From Streptomyces sp. A0642 (lineage in GTDB: Bacteria; Actinomycetota; Actinomycetes; Streptomycetales; Streptomycetaceae), in the NCBI RefSeq assembly GCF_004795105.1, contig NZ_SSBL01000021.1, positions 62,001 to 126,000 on the forward strand: a DNA stretch of 64,000 nucleotides. The letters run 5' to 3'. The notes below the pieces were generated by a model. That model was given only the letters and a program-made list of their open reading frames with translations, was not told the origin of the DNA and searched no databases. The position numbers and the translations under genes were made by a program. Positions 1 through 7,732 of this stretch are shown one piece after another (position 1 is the stretch's first letter; each line of letters begins with the position of its first letter).

Positions 1-23
1 TTCCCGGGGCGGAAGGAGGCAGG

Positions 24-593
24 ATGTCGTCCATGCCCAACGTTTCCCCCTCAGGCCCCCCGATGGCCGCGAGCCCCCTCACCGTCGCCGTGCTCGAGAT
101 CGACGAGTACATCTCCGGCCTCGGCTGGGACCAGCCCGCCCGGCTCTTCGCCCTGGTCGACACCGCGCGGCTGCGGGTCCAGGAGCCCGGACTCGCCGCT
201 CAGCTCGGCCTCGACGACGACGGCTCGAAGGCCGCCGCACTCACCCCTATCGAGCAGGAGGAGCTTCCCGCAGGTACCGCACTGGACGAGTTCCTCGCCA
301 CGATCGCCTGGCCCGACGCGGTCGTCGGCTGCGCCATGACCGTCGAGCGGCTCATGCTGCCGCCGTCCGCCGAGGCCTCCGTACCGGAAGGTCTCGATGA
401 CGCCCAGCTGACCAAGTGGGTCGCCGGACACCCCGACCGGCAGGAGGTGCGGATGACCGTGGCGGTCCTGCGGGACGGCGCCCGCGAGTCGGCCGTACGC
501 CTGCGGGAGAAGGACTCGCCGAACGAGGTGCTGACCGGCGCCGGCCTGGTGCCGGGGCTGGCCGAGGCACTGGCCGCGACCTTCGAGTCCTGA
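24..593 (+). CDS. PPA1309 family protein
   Basis: Protein of 189 aa resembling the actinobacterial PPA1309 family, whose function is unknown. It is soluble, acidic and has no signal peptide or membrane segment. A strong AAGGAGG lies just upstream of the ATG at 24, although the spacing is short; an in-frame ATG at 33 is the alternative start and the first residues look like a poorly conserved tail. It is convergent with the YlbL gene, with 29 bp between the two stops. The family call is from general sequence character and the typical gene context, so it is moderately sure; no biochemical role can be given. Confidence 0.75.
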   Translation: MSSMPNVSPSGPPMAASPLTVAVLEIDEYISGLGWDQPARLFALVDTARLRVQEPGLAAQLGLDDDGSKAAALTPIEQEELPAGTALDEFLATIAWPDAVVGCAMTVERLMLPPSAEASVPEGLDDAQLTKWVAGHPDRQEVRMTVAVLRDGARESAVRLREKDSPNEVLTGAGLVPGLAEALAATFES

Positions 594-622
594 CCCCGCC
601 GTCCCGCCCCTGGGGGACGCGG

Positions 623-1711
623 TCAGCCTGCCGAGCAGCTCGGCAGCGCGGCCGCGTCCCCGGTGCGGATCCTGTCCAGAGACTTCTTGGCGTCGTCGAT
701 CGTCTTGACCCGCACCAGCGTGAGCCCGTCCGGGGTGTCGGAAGCGGCCGCCTTGCAGTTCTCGTCGGGGGTCAGGAAGTAGCGTGCGCCGGCGTTGCGC
801 GCGCCGACCAGCTTCATGTTGATCCCGCCGATCGGTCCGACCTTGCCCTTGTCGTCGATCGTCCCGGTGCCGGCGATGAACTTGCCGCCCGTCAGCTGCC
901 CCGGTGTCAGTTTGTCGACGATCCCGAGGGAGAACATCAGGCCGGCGCTCGGGCCGCCCACGTCGGCGAGCTTGATGTCGATCTCGAACGGGAAGGTGTG
1001 GTCCGTCCCCGCCTGGATGCCGACGATCGCCCGGTTCTCCTTGGGGGCCTTCTCCGTGGCGATGGTGATCTTCTCGGCGCCCTCGGGCTCCTTGCCCGCC
1101 TTCTCGGCCGCTGCCGCGGTCTTGGCGGGGATGATCGTGAAGGTGACGTCCTGGCCCGGCTTGTGCCGGGTGACGAGCTTCGCCACGTCCTCGGGCTGCT
1201 TGACCGCGGTGCCGTCGACGGCCTTGATCACGTCGCCCGCGTGCAGCTTGCCCTGGGAGGGGCTGTCCTTGAGGACCGTGGAGACCACGACCCGCGAGGA
1301 GACCGGGATGCCCAGCTCGGTGAGGGCCGCGACCTTGGCGCTCTCCTGGGACTGGCTGAATTCCTCGGCGTTCTCCTGCGTCGACTGTTCCTCGGTCTTG
1401 CCGTCCGGGTACAGCGTGTCGTGCGGCACGACGACGCTGTCGTGGCCCAGCCAGCCGTAGACGGCCTCGACGAGGTTCATGTGGTAGTCGGCGCCGGTGA
1501 CCCGGACCGTCGTCATGTTGAGATTGCCGGACGTCTCGTACGTCTTGTGCCCGGTGATCTGCAGGACGGGCGCGCCGTCGACCTTGCCGAGGGTGTTCAC
1601 CGTCGGCCCGGGGGACATCTCCGAGTACGGCACTTTGATCAGCACGCCTGCGCAGAGCAGCGCGATCAGAATCAGGGTGGAGGCGAGCATCGTCGCGGTG
1701 CGGCGTGGCAT
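623..1711 (-). CDS. YlbL-type secreted PDZ/Lon-like serine protease
   Basis: Membrane-anchored protease of 362 aa. One N-terminal transmembrane segment spans about residues 8-26, a PDZ domain spans about 130-195, and a C-terminal S16 (Lon-type) peptidase domain follows. The expected Ser-Lys dyad is visible: Ser255 in GGPSAG and Lys300 in GGINMK. The open frame runs upstream to 1999, but the ATG at 1711 was chosen because it places the signal anchor directly at the N terminus and the extension is Arg/Pro-rich shadow sequence. The family acts outside the membrane in quality control of membrane or secreted proteins. In mycobacteria I recall the homologue sitting in the same gene neighbourhood. 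No regulation is visible. Confidence 0.9.
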   Translation of the reverse strand: MPRRTATMLASTLILIALLCAGVLIKVPYSEMSPGPTVNTLGKVDGAPVLQITGHKTYETSGNLNMTTVRVTGADYHMNLVEAVYGWLGHDSVVVPHDTLYPDGKTEEQSTQENAEEFSQSQESAKVAALTELGIPVSSRVVVSTVLKDSPSQGKLHAGDVIKAVDGTAVKQPEDVAKLVTRHKPGQDVTFTIIPAKTAAAAEKAGKEPEGAEKITIATEKAPKENRAIVGIQAGTDHTFPFEIDIKLADVGGPSAGLMFSLGIVDKLTPGQLTGGKFIAGTGTIDDKGKVGPIGGINMKLVGARNAGARYFLTPDENCKAAASDTPDGLTLVRVKTIDDAKKSLDRIRTGDAAALPSCSAG

Positions 1712-1856
1712 GGAACGACAGTACGGGAAGGGCCTGTCCGTGCACGGTCGGGGCCGGTCCGTACGAGCGCCGTGGCCTGGCGTGGCGAGGACGCCGGGCG
1801 GCGGTTCCGCCGGCTGCCGGGCGGAGTGTTGGCGAGTGCGTACGAGCGGTGGGGCG

Positions 1857-2045
1857 TCAGACGTTCGATATCTGCTCGACCGGTTCGGAAACGGAGTGCG
1901 ACCGCTCCATCGCTTCCCGGAACCGGGCGTAGCCGGCGAGTTCCGTGACATCGCCGGTCGTACGATTACGGGCAGCCCAGCTCCCCCATATCGCAGCACC
2001 GAGCGCAGCGAAAAGCGGAATCAACAACCAGGCGAGTGCTGCCAT
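1857..2045 (-). CDS. Small single-pass membrane protein
   Basis: Protein of 62 aa with one hydrophobic helix at about residues 3-25 followed by a polar tail. The ATG at 2045 has an excellent GGGAGG Shine-Dalgarno six bases upstream, which supports real translation. It lies between moaE and the YlbL protease gene on the same strand and may be cotranscribed with either. I do not recognise a family and no function is assigned. Membrane localisation is inferred from the helix only. Confidence 0.65.
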   Translation of the reverse strand: MAALAWLLIPLFAALGAAIWGSWAARNRTTGDVTELAGYARFREAMERSHSVSEPVEQISNV

Positions 2046-2173
2046 GACGACCTCCCTGCCCCATGAGCGACCGCAACCGAATGATCAGCAGATTAACCAT
2101 CTGCTGAACCAACGCTCATGGCAGGGGTGCGGTTACGCAAATCGGGGTGGATGCCCGCCCGTACGGTTTGCGT

Positions 2174-2644
2174 TCAGCAGGCGCCGACCCATTCCTCCGT
2201 GCCGTCGGAGAAGCGCTGGTGCTTCCAGATCGGAACCTCGTGCTTCAGGTCGTCGATGAGCTTGCGGCAGGCCTCGAAGGCCTCCGCGCGGTGCGGGCAG
2301 GAGACCGCCACGACCACCGCCAGATCCCCCACCTCCAGTTCACCCACCCGGTGGACGGCGGCCAGGGCCCGGACCGGGAACCCGGCCACCACCTTCTCCG
2401 CCACCCGGCGCATCTCGTCCTGCGCCGAGGGGTGGCAGGAATAGCCCAGCGCCCCGACGTCCTGACCGCTGTCGTGGTTGCGCACGGTGCCGACGAAGAG
2501 CGCGGTGCCGCCCGCCGCCGCGTCGCCGACGGCGCGGAAGACCTCGTCGACGGACAGCGGTGTGTCGCGGATCTCCAGCAGCCGGATGGGGTCCTGTGCC
2601 GCCTGCTCGCCGGGGTGGTCATACGTGGGTGCCATGCCCACCAT
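2174..2644 (-). CDS. moaE: Molybdopterin synthase catalytic subunit MoaE
   Basis: Large subunit of molybdopterin synthase, which inserts two dithiolene sulfurs into cyclic pyranopterin monophosphate using thiocarboxylated MoaD. The 156-aa length fits the family. The C-terminal active-site segment carries both conserved lysines (about Lys134 and Lys141) in LKHEVPIWK. An alternative ATG lies at 2635; neither has a strong Shine-Dalgarno. No moaD lies beside it. The MoeZ protein encoded at 35265-36443 could supply the sulfur-transfer step for the small subunit. Confidence 0.93.
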   Translation of the reverse strand: MVGMAPTYDHPGEQAAQDPIRLLEIRDTPLSVDEVFRAVGDAAAGGTALFVGTVRNHDSGQDVGALGYSCHPSAQDEMRRVAEKVVAGFPVRALAAVHRVGELEVGDLAVVVAVSCPHRAEAFEACRKLIDDLKHEVPIWKHQRFSDGTEEWVGAC

Positions 2645-2809
2645 CGTGCCGTACCGCAGCTCCCTCGCGGAATGCGGCTTTCACCCGGCGGGCCGCGCGC
2701 CGCCTTGGAGCCTCCTACAGCCGCCGGCCCGAGCGCCGGGCACCCCGGCCCTTCCCCGCCCCGGGCGCCCCTGGAACCGGCCGGACACCCCGGAACCGGC
2801 CGCGCACCG

Positions 2810-3976
2810 CTAGAAGCGGCGGCGGGCCTTGCGTGCACGGCGTACCAGGGCCGCGGTGCCGAGCAGCGCCACGGTCGCGCCGGCGGCTCCCGCCGCGGTC
2901 GCGTCCTTGCGGCCGAGCCTGCGCCCGGCGACCGTGTGCCGACCCTCGACCTCCTCGAGCAGTGCGGCGAGCACCTCCTCGTTCGTCCACCTCGGGCGCC
3001 AGCCCGCGTCGTGCAGCCGGCTCACACTGACCACCCAGGGATGCATCGTGTACGCCAGGTCGCCGGCCGGGGAGGGGGTCAGGCCGATCCGGTGCAGCCG
3101 GGCGGCGGCGCCGAGCGCGACCGCCGAGGGAAGCTCCATGCGGCGGACGCCGCTCAGCTCCTCGACCTCCGCCTGTTCGAGCCAGCCGTCGCAGCCGACC
3201 GCGAACTCGCCGTCGATCTTCTCCAGCGCGGCGTACTCCAGCGCCGTGACCAGGTCGTCGACGTGGCAGAACTGCCAGGTGGGACGCGACCCGGCGACGA
3301 CCAGGAGGCGCGGCGACTCGAAGTAGCGGGTCAGCGCCGTGTCCGTACCGCCCACGAGCACGGCGGGACGGACCACGGTCACCTGGAGTCCGGGGTGGGC
3401 GCGCGGCGCGCGGCGGCCGAGCCGTTCGATCTCCAGCAGGTCGCCCACGCCGGTCGCCTCGGCCGTGGCGCGCAGCTCGGCGTCCTCGGCGAGCGGGACG
3501 TCGTTGTCGGGCAGCGCGCCGTAGACCATCGCCGAGGTGCACAGCACGACCCGGTGGACCCCGACGGCCGCGGCCGCGGTCAGCACGGTCTGGGTGCCGC
3601 GCACGTTGTAGGCGGAGCGGGCCGCGGGATCGGTCTCCAGGTCGAGATCGAGCGCCAGGTGGACCACCACGTCGGCGCCGCGCAGCTTCTCCGCGATGGC
3701 GGGGTCACGCACGTCGAGGATGTGCCACGTCGCGTCGGAGACCTCCCCGCGGCGCTCGTCGATGGCGATGACCTGCTTGATCTCCTCGGAGGCCGCCAGG
3801 CGTGCGGTGAGCAGCTCACCGACACCCGTCGCGGCTCCGGTGACGGCCACGACGGGGCCGCGGTTTCCGAGGCGGCTGCGGACGGGCTTGTTTTCGGGCT
3901 CGTTCTCGGGCTCGTTCTCGGAGGAAAGGGCGGCCAGGTTTCGCGCTGCGCGAACCTGAGGATCTGGGGAACTCAC
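2810..3976 (-). CDS. SDR family NAD(P)-dependent epimerase/oxidoreductase
   Basis: Extended/atypical SDR of 388 aa. The GTG start at 3976 is preceded by GGAG seven bases upstream and was chosen over the open frame extending to 4072. A charged, repetitive N-terminal tail (ENEPENEPENKP, encoded by a short repeated stretch near 3897-3922) precedes the Rossmann motif TGAATGVG at about residues 46-53. An S-x-x-V-Y-G element (CTSAMVYG) is visible at the usual position. The basic C terminus with an Ala/Gly-rich hydrophobic stretch may be a membrane tail. The substrate is unknown; a nucleotide-sugar or a sterol/polyketide-like carbonyl compound is possible. It is divergent from the metalloprotease gene at 4167. 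Confidence 0.8.
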   Translation of the reverse strand: MSSPDPQVRAARNLAALSSENEPENEPENKPVRSRLGNRGPVVAVTGAATGVGELLTARLAASEEIKQVIAIDERRGEVSDATWHILDVRDPAIAEKLRGADVVVHLALDLDLETDPAARSAYNVRGTQTVLTAAAAVGVHRVVLCTSAMVYGALPDNDVPLAEDAELRATAEATGVGDLLEIERLGRRAPRAHPGLQVTVVRPAVLVGGTDTALTRYFESPRLLVVAGSRPTWQFCHVDDLVTALEYAALEKIDGEFAVGCDGWLEQAEVEELSGVRRMELPSAVALGAAARLHRIGLTPSPAGDLAYTMHPWVVSVSRLHDAGWRPRWTNEEVLAALLEEVEGRHTVAGRRLGRKDATAAGAAGATVALLGTAALVRRARKARRRF

Positions 3977-4166
3977 CGGGCGTCTCCAGCGGTTGTCTTC
4001 AGTACGTACCCGAATGACGCGTACGTACCAGGTGGCGTCCATCCTGCCGCAGGCCGGGAGCAGGCGGAGCACTGAGGCCCCGAGCGGACTTGGTGTCTAC
4101 GCTGGATGGTGATGTCGGGCAGTCGCCGTCGGTTCGAGCCGGCGGCCCTACGAGCCGAGGAAACCC
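3977..4166. other. Divergent intergenic region
   Basis: This 190-bp gap separates the leftward SDR gene from the rightward metalloprotease gene and must contain both promoters. A repeated ACGTAC-type element (gtacgtac at about 4001-4008 and again near 4021-4027) is visible, but no convincing -35/-10 pair was found. Confidence 0.35.
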
Positions 4167-5621
4167 GTGAGTGACACCCCATTCGGATTCGGCCTTCCGC
4201 CGGAGGAGCCGGACGACGGCGACAAGGGCAAGAAGAACGACCCCACCGGAGGTGGGCAGGGTTCGGGCGGTCCGGCGAACCCCTTCGGCTTCGGCCCGGG
4301 CGCGGGCGGTGACAACCCCTTCGCCGCCATGTTCGGTTCGATGAATCCGAACGACCTGGGCGCCGCCTTCCAGCAGCTCGGCCAGATGCTGAGCTACGAG
4401 GGCGGTCCCGTGAACTGGGACATGGCCAAGCAGATCGCCCGCCAGACGGTCTCGCAGGGCAACGCGGACGGCACGAAGGACGCGAGCGTCGGCCCGTCGG
4501 AGCGTGCCGCGGTCGACGAGTCGCTGCGGCTGGCGGACCTCTGGCTGGACGGCGTGACGTCGCTGCCTTCCGGTTCCGTCTCGACCGTGGCGTGGAGCCG
4601 GGCCGAGTGGGTCGAGGCCTCCCTCCCCGCCTGGCAGAAGCTGGTCGACCCGGTGGCCGAGCGTGTCGGCCTCGCCATGGGTGAGGTGCTGCCCGAGGAG
4701 ATGCAGGCGATGGCGGGCCCGCTGATCGGCATGATGCGGTCGATGGGCGGCGCGATGTTCGGTCAGCAGATCGGGCAGGCCGTCGGCGTGCTCGCCGGAG
4801 AGGTGGTCGGTTCCACCGACATCGGGCTGCCGCTCGGCCCGGCCGGGAAGGCCGCTCTCCTTCCGCTGAACGTCGAGCGGTTCGGCAAGGACCTGAGCGT
4901 GCCGCAGGACGAGGTGCGGCTGTACCTGGCTCTGCGCGAATCCGCCCACCAGCGGCTCTTCGCCCATGTGCCGTGGCTGCGCTCGCACCTGTTCGGTGCG
5001 GTCGAGGGCTACGCACGCGGCATCAAGGTCGACACCAGCAAGCTGGAGGACGTGGTCGGCCAGTTCGACCCCTCGCAGCCCGAGCAGCTGCAGGACGCCC
5101 TTCAGCAGGGCATGTTCCAGCCGGAGGAGACCCCGGAGCAGAAGGCCGCCCTCGCCCGCCTGGAGACGGCGCTCGCGCTCGTCGAGGGCTGGGTGGACGC
5201 CGTGGTCCACGAGGCCGCGAAGTCCCGGCTGACCTCCGCCGACGCGCTGCGCGAGACGATGCGCAGGCGCCGCGCCTCCGGCGGGCCCGCCGAGCAGACC
5301 TTCGCCACGCTGATCGGTCTCCAGCTGCGTCCGCGCCGGCTCCGCGACGCTTCGCGCCTGTGGGCGTCGCTCACGGACGCCCGGGGCCTCGAAGGGCGCG
5401 ACGCGCTGTGGGAGCACCCCGACATGCTGCCCACCGCCCACGACCTGGACGACCCGGACGGTTTCGTCCACCACGAGCAGCTGGACTTCTCCGAGCTGGA
5501 CAAGATGCTCGGTGAGGCGGCGAACGGGCCGCGGAAGCCCGCGGCCGGGTCTGCGGACGACGCCGCCGCGGGTGACGACGACTCCGGTGACGACGACGGC
5601 AAGGACGACACCGCCAAGTGA
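4167..5621 (+). CDS. Zinc-dependent metalloprotease family (DUF2342/TIGR03624-like)
   Basis: Protein of 484 aa with a Gly/Pro-rich acidic N-terminal 55 residues, then a helical domain. It resembles the actinobacterial family annotated as zinc-dependent metalloprotease or putative hydrolase. The characteristic segment ESAHQRLFAH (about residues 258-267) and a later LVEGWVD motif are present, but there is no canonical HExxH, so catalysis is inferred from the family. The tail is acidic (Asp-rich after residue 455). The GTG start follows GAGGAAA. Its stop overlaps the next gene by four bases (GTGA), indicating translational coupling with the Nudix gene. Confidence 0.85.
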   Translation: MSDTPFGFGLPPEEPDDGDKGKKNDPTGGGQGSGGPANPFGFGPGAGGDNPFAAMFGSMNPNDLGAAFQQLGQMLSYEGGPVNWDMAKQIARQTVSQGNADGTKDASVGPSERAAVDESLRLADLWLDGVTSLPSGSVSTVAWSRAEWVEASLPAWQKLVDPVAERVGLAMGEVLPEEMQAMAGPLIGMMRSMGGAMFGQQIGQAVGVLAGEVVGSTDIGLPLGPAGKAALLPLNVERFGKDLSVPQDEVRLYLALRESAHQRLFAHVPWLRSHLFGAVEGYARGIKVDTSKLEDVVGQFDPSQPEQLQDALQQGMFQPEETPEQKAALARLETALALVEGWVDAVVHEAAKSRLTSADALRETMRRRRASGGPAEQTFATLIGLQLRPRRLRDASRLWASLTDARGLEGRDALWEHPDMLPTAHDLDDPDGFVHHEQLDFSELDKMLGEAANGPRKPAAGSADDAAAGDDDSGDDDGKDDTAK

Positions 5622-6166
5622 GCCTGCACGATGACGCCGTCCTCGTACTGAAGGGCTATGACACCGGGGCGGACGCCGCCCAGGAGGAGCTCCGCCAGAC
5701 GTACCTGCACCATCTGGCGCGGTATCCCGACGGCATGTGGAAGACCTGCGGGGCCGGGCACCTGACGGCCAGCGCCCTGGTCGTCGACCCGGAGCGCGGA
5801 AGGGTCCTGCTCACCCTGCACCGGAAGCTGCGCATGTGGCTCCAGATGGGCGGGCACTGCGAGCCGGGGGACGCCACCCTGGCCGCCGCCGCGCTGCGCG
5901 AGGCGACGGAGGAGTCCGGCATCGCCGGCCTGGCCCTGCTGGGGGGCGGCCCGGTGGTCCTCGACCGCCATCCGATCCCGGCACCGTGCCACTGGCACCT
6001 GGACGTCCAGTACGCCGCGGTGGCGCCGCCGGGCGCGGCGGAGCGGATCAGCGACGAGTCACTGGATCTGCGCTGGTTCGCGTACGACGAGGTCGCCGGG
6101 GTCGCCGACGCCTCTGTGGTCCGTCTGCTGGAACGGACGCGCGACGTGCTGGACGGCGGCCGGTAG
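5618..6166 (+). CDS. Nudix hydrolase
   Basis: Protein of 182 aa with a Nudix fold that hydrolyses a nucleoside diphosphate linked to another moiety; the substrate is unknown. The box reads G-G-H-C-E-P-G-D and then REATEESGI at residues 94-102. The REx2EExG core that binds metal is intact, but the first canonical Glu of the box is replaced by Ala86, as in a variant actinobacterial subgroup. The GTG start overlaps the metalloprotease stop by four bases. Transcription ends at the strong hairpin at 6177-6210. Confidence 0.9.
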   Translation: MSLHDDAVLVLKGYDTGADAAQEELRQTYLHHLARYPDGMWKTCGAGHLTASALVVDPERGRVLLTLHRKLRMWLQMGGHCEPGDATLAAAALREATEESGIAGLALLGGGPVVLDRHPIPAPCHWHLDVQYAAVAPPGAAERISDESLDLRWFAYDEVAGVADASVVRLLERTRDVLDGGR

Positions 6167-6176
6167 CACCGCACGG

Positions 6177-6210
6177 GTGAGGGGCGGTCTCCATGGAGAC
6201 CGCCCCTCAC
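6177..6210. terminator. Bidirectional hairpin terminator
   Basis: A perfect 16-bp inverted repeat (GTGAGGGGCGGTCTCC with its complement) encloses a two-base loop. It lies between the convergent Nudix and AIM24 genes and can end transcription from both sides. There is no long U tract, which is usual for Streptomyces. Confidence 0.85.
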
Positions 6211-6266
6211 CCTCTACGACATCGCACCCTTCACCGCCCTCGTGCACCAGGGCGCGGGTGTGCCGC

Positions 6267-7022
6267 TCAGTTCCAGGCGTTGTTCTGGTTCTGCGCGTGG
6301 GCCCCCTGCTGGCCCACGCCGAACTGGGCCCCCAGGCCCTGGCCGATCTGGGCGTTCTGCGGCGGCAGCACCTCGCTGGGCTGCACCAGGGCGAAGCCCT
6401 GGCCGAGGAAGCTCAGCTCCCAGCCCTCGCCCGTGTTGCCGCGCCGGCGGAAGACACCCGAGGAGTGCGTCTGGGCCTGCATCTGCACGCGCAGGGAGCT
6501 GGACCAGGCCACGATGGCGTCGGCGTCGGCGTTGACGTACTTGTCGGGCGTGACCTGCATCATCAGCGGCTGGCCGGAGGTCATCAGCGCGACCTTGCCG
6601 GTGCCGGAGATGTTGAGCTGGTACTTCCCCGTGCCCGAGATGCCGTACTGGCTGTCGACCGCGATGACCTCGGTGTGGAGGGACGAGTCGAGCGCCAGGA
6701 CGTAGGAGCTGTCCACCGTCAGACCGTCGCGGTCGACATCCACCACGTGGACGTACTGCGCGAGGTTGGCGAGGAAGACGGTGCCCTGCCCGGAGCAGCG
6801 CATCAGGTCGAGGCCCTCACCGGTGGTGGCGCGGGCGCGGCGCTGCCCGTGCGACTGGTACTCGCCGTCGAACTCCATCAGGCCCTGGTACGCGACCATG
6901 GCCCCCTTGCGGGCGAGGACGTCGTCGTGGCCGGTCAGCGAGACCCGCAGCATCTGCGGGTTCTGGACCGTGTACCGCTCCTGGGACTGCTGTTCCGTGT
7001 GGCTGAAAAGCGGACTCTGCAT
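6267..7022 (-). CDS. AIM24 family protein
   Basis: Protein of 251 aa with an AIM24 (DUF124) beta-rich domain over about residues 20-215 and a Gln/Gly/Asn-rich C-terminal tail. The repeating GTG/GQG turns and the V-A-W-S motif are shared with the two neighbouring genes, so this is a paralogue. It is third in the terD operon, 18 bp after the previous gene. AIM24 proteins are often encoded beside TerD-type proteins and are thought to help organise stress or membrane-surface complexes; the biochemical role is not known. Confidence 0.88.
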   Translation of the reverse strand: MQSPLFSHTEQQSQERYTVQNPQMLRVSLTGHDDVLARKGAMVAYQGLMEFDGEYQSHGQRRARATTGEGLDLMRCSGQGTVFLANLAQYVHVVDVDRDGLTVDSSYVLALDSSLHTEVIAVDSQYGISGTGKYQLNISGTGKVALMTSGQPLMMQVTPDKYVNADADAIVAWSSSLRVQMQAQTHSSGVFRRRGNTGEGWELSFLGQGFALVQPSEVLPPQNAQIGQGLGAQFGVGQQGAHAQNQNNAWN

Positions 7023-7040
7023 GGTGATTCTCCCTCCCCG

Positions 7041-7721
7041 TCAGTTCCGGACCCGGAGGCGGTCAGTACTGTCCTCGCTCGGCTGGACGACGACGATCCC
7101 CTGGCCGGAGAAGGCCATCTGGAACGCCTCGCCGCTGCCCCGCCCGATGAGCGAGGAGGCCTTGAAGCTGCGCTTGCCCTTCACCTTGAGGTTCGGGGAC
7201 CACGCCACGAGGGCGTCCGGATCGACGTACGTCTCGTCCTCGCCCCGTCCGCAGTCCACGACGATGGGCGTGCCGCGCGAGGTGATCGCGACCCAGCCGG
7301 TGCCGGAGATGCAGACGTTCCACAGGCCCTGGCCGGCGAACTTGGCCAGCCCCTTGACCCTTTCGACGCCCCAGTTGAGGTGACCGTCGAAGGCGAGGAC
7401 GTTGGTGCCGTTGACCGAGAGGGAGTCGTTGTTGAGATTGATGACGACCACGTCGGCGCCGTAGTCGGCGAGGTAGAGCAGCCCGTCGCCGGCGCACTTC
7501 ATCAGGGGGGCGCCCTCGCCGGTGATCCACTGCGACGCGATCTGACGGACGGCCGGCGGGTTGGGCTCGTACTGGATGAAGCCCTCGTACGCCACCATGG
7601 AGCCGGTGCGTGCGTACAGGTCCTGGCCGGTCGCCATGGCGACCTTCAGCATCGAATGGCCGTGGTTCTCCATCCGGGCCGTGACGGGGGTCGGGGCGTA
7701 GCCCGCGAGTTGCTGGTTCAT
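7041..7721 (-). CDS. AIM24 family protein
   Basis: Protein of 226 aa consisting of one AIM24 domain. The frame runs open to 7877, but the ATG at 7721 gives a start matching the paralogues, and the upstream part overlaps the terD coding sequence. It lies 11 bp downstream of the TerD-AIM24 gene and 18 bp upstream of the third AIM24 gene, so the three are surely cotranscribed. Conserved elements include CAGDGLLYLADYG and the VAWSPNLKVKG strand. Function is unknown beyond the family association with TerD. Confidence 0.88.
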   Translation of the reverse strand: MNQQLAGYAPTPVTARMENHGHSMLKVAMATGQDLYARTGSMVAYEGFIQYEPNPPAVRQIASQWITGEGAPLMKCAGDGLLYLADYGADVVVINLNNDSLSVNGTNVLAFDGHLNWGVERVKGLAKFAGQGLWNVCISGTGWVAITSRGTPIVVDCGRGEDETYVDPDALVAWSPNLKVKGKRSFKASSLIGRGSGEAFQMAFSGQGIVVVQPSEDSTDRLRVRN

Positions 7722-7732
7722 GACGGGCTCCC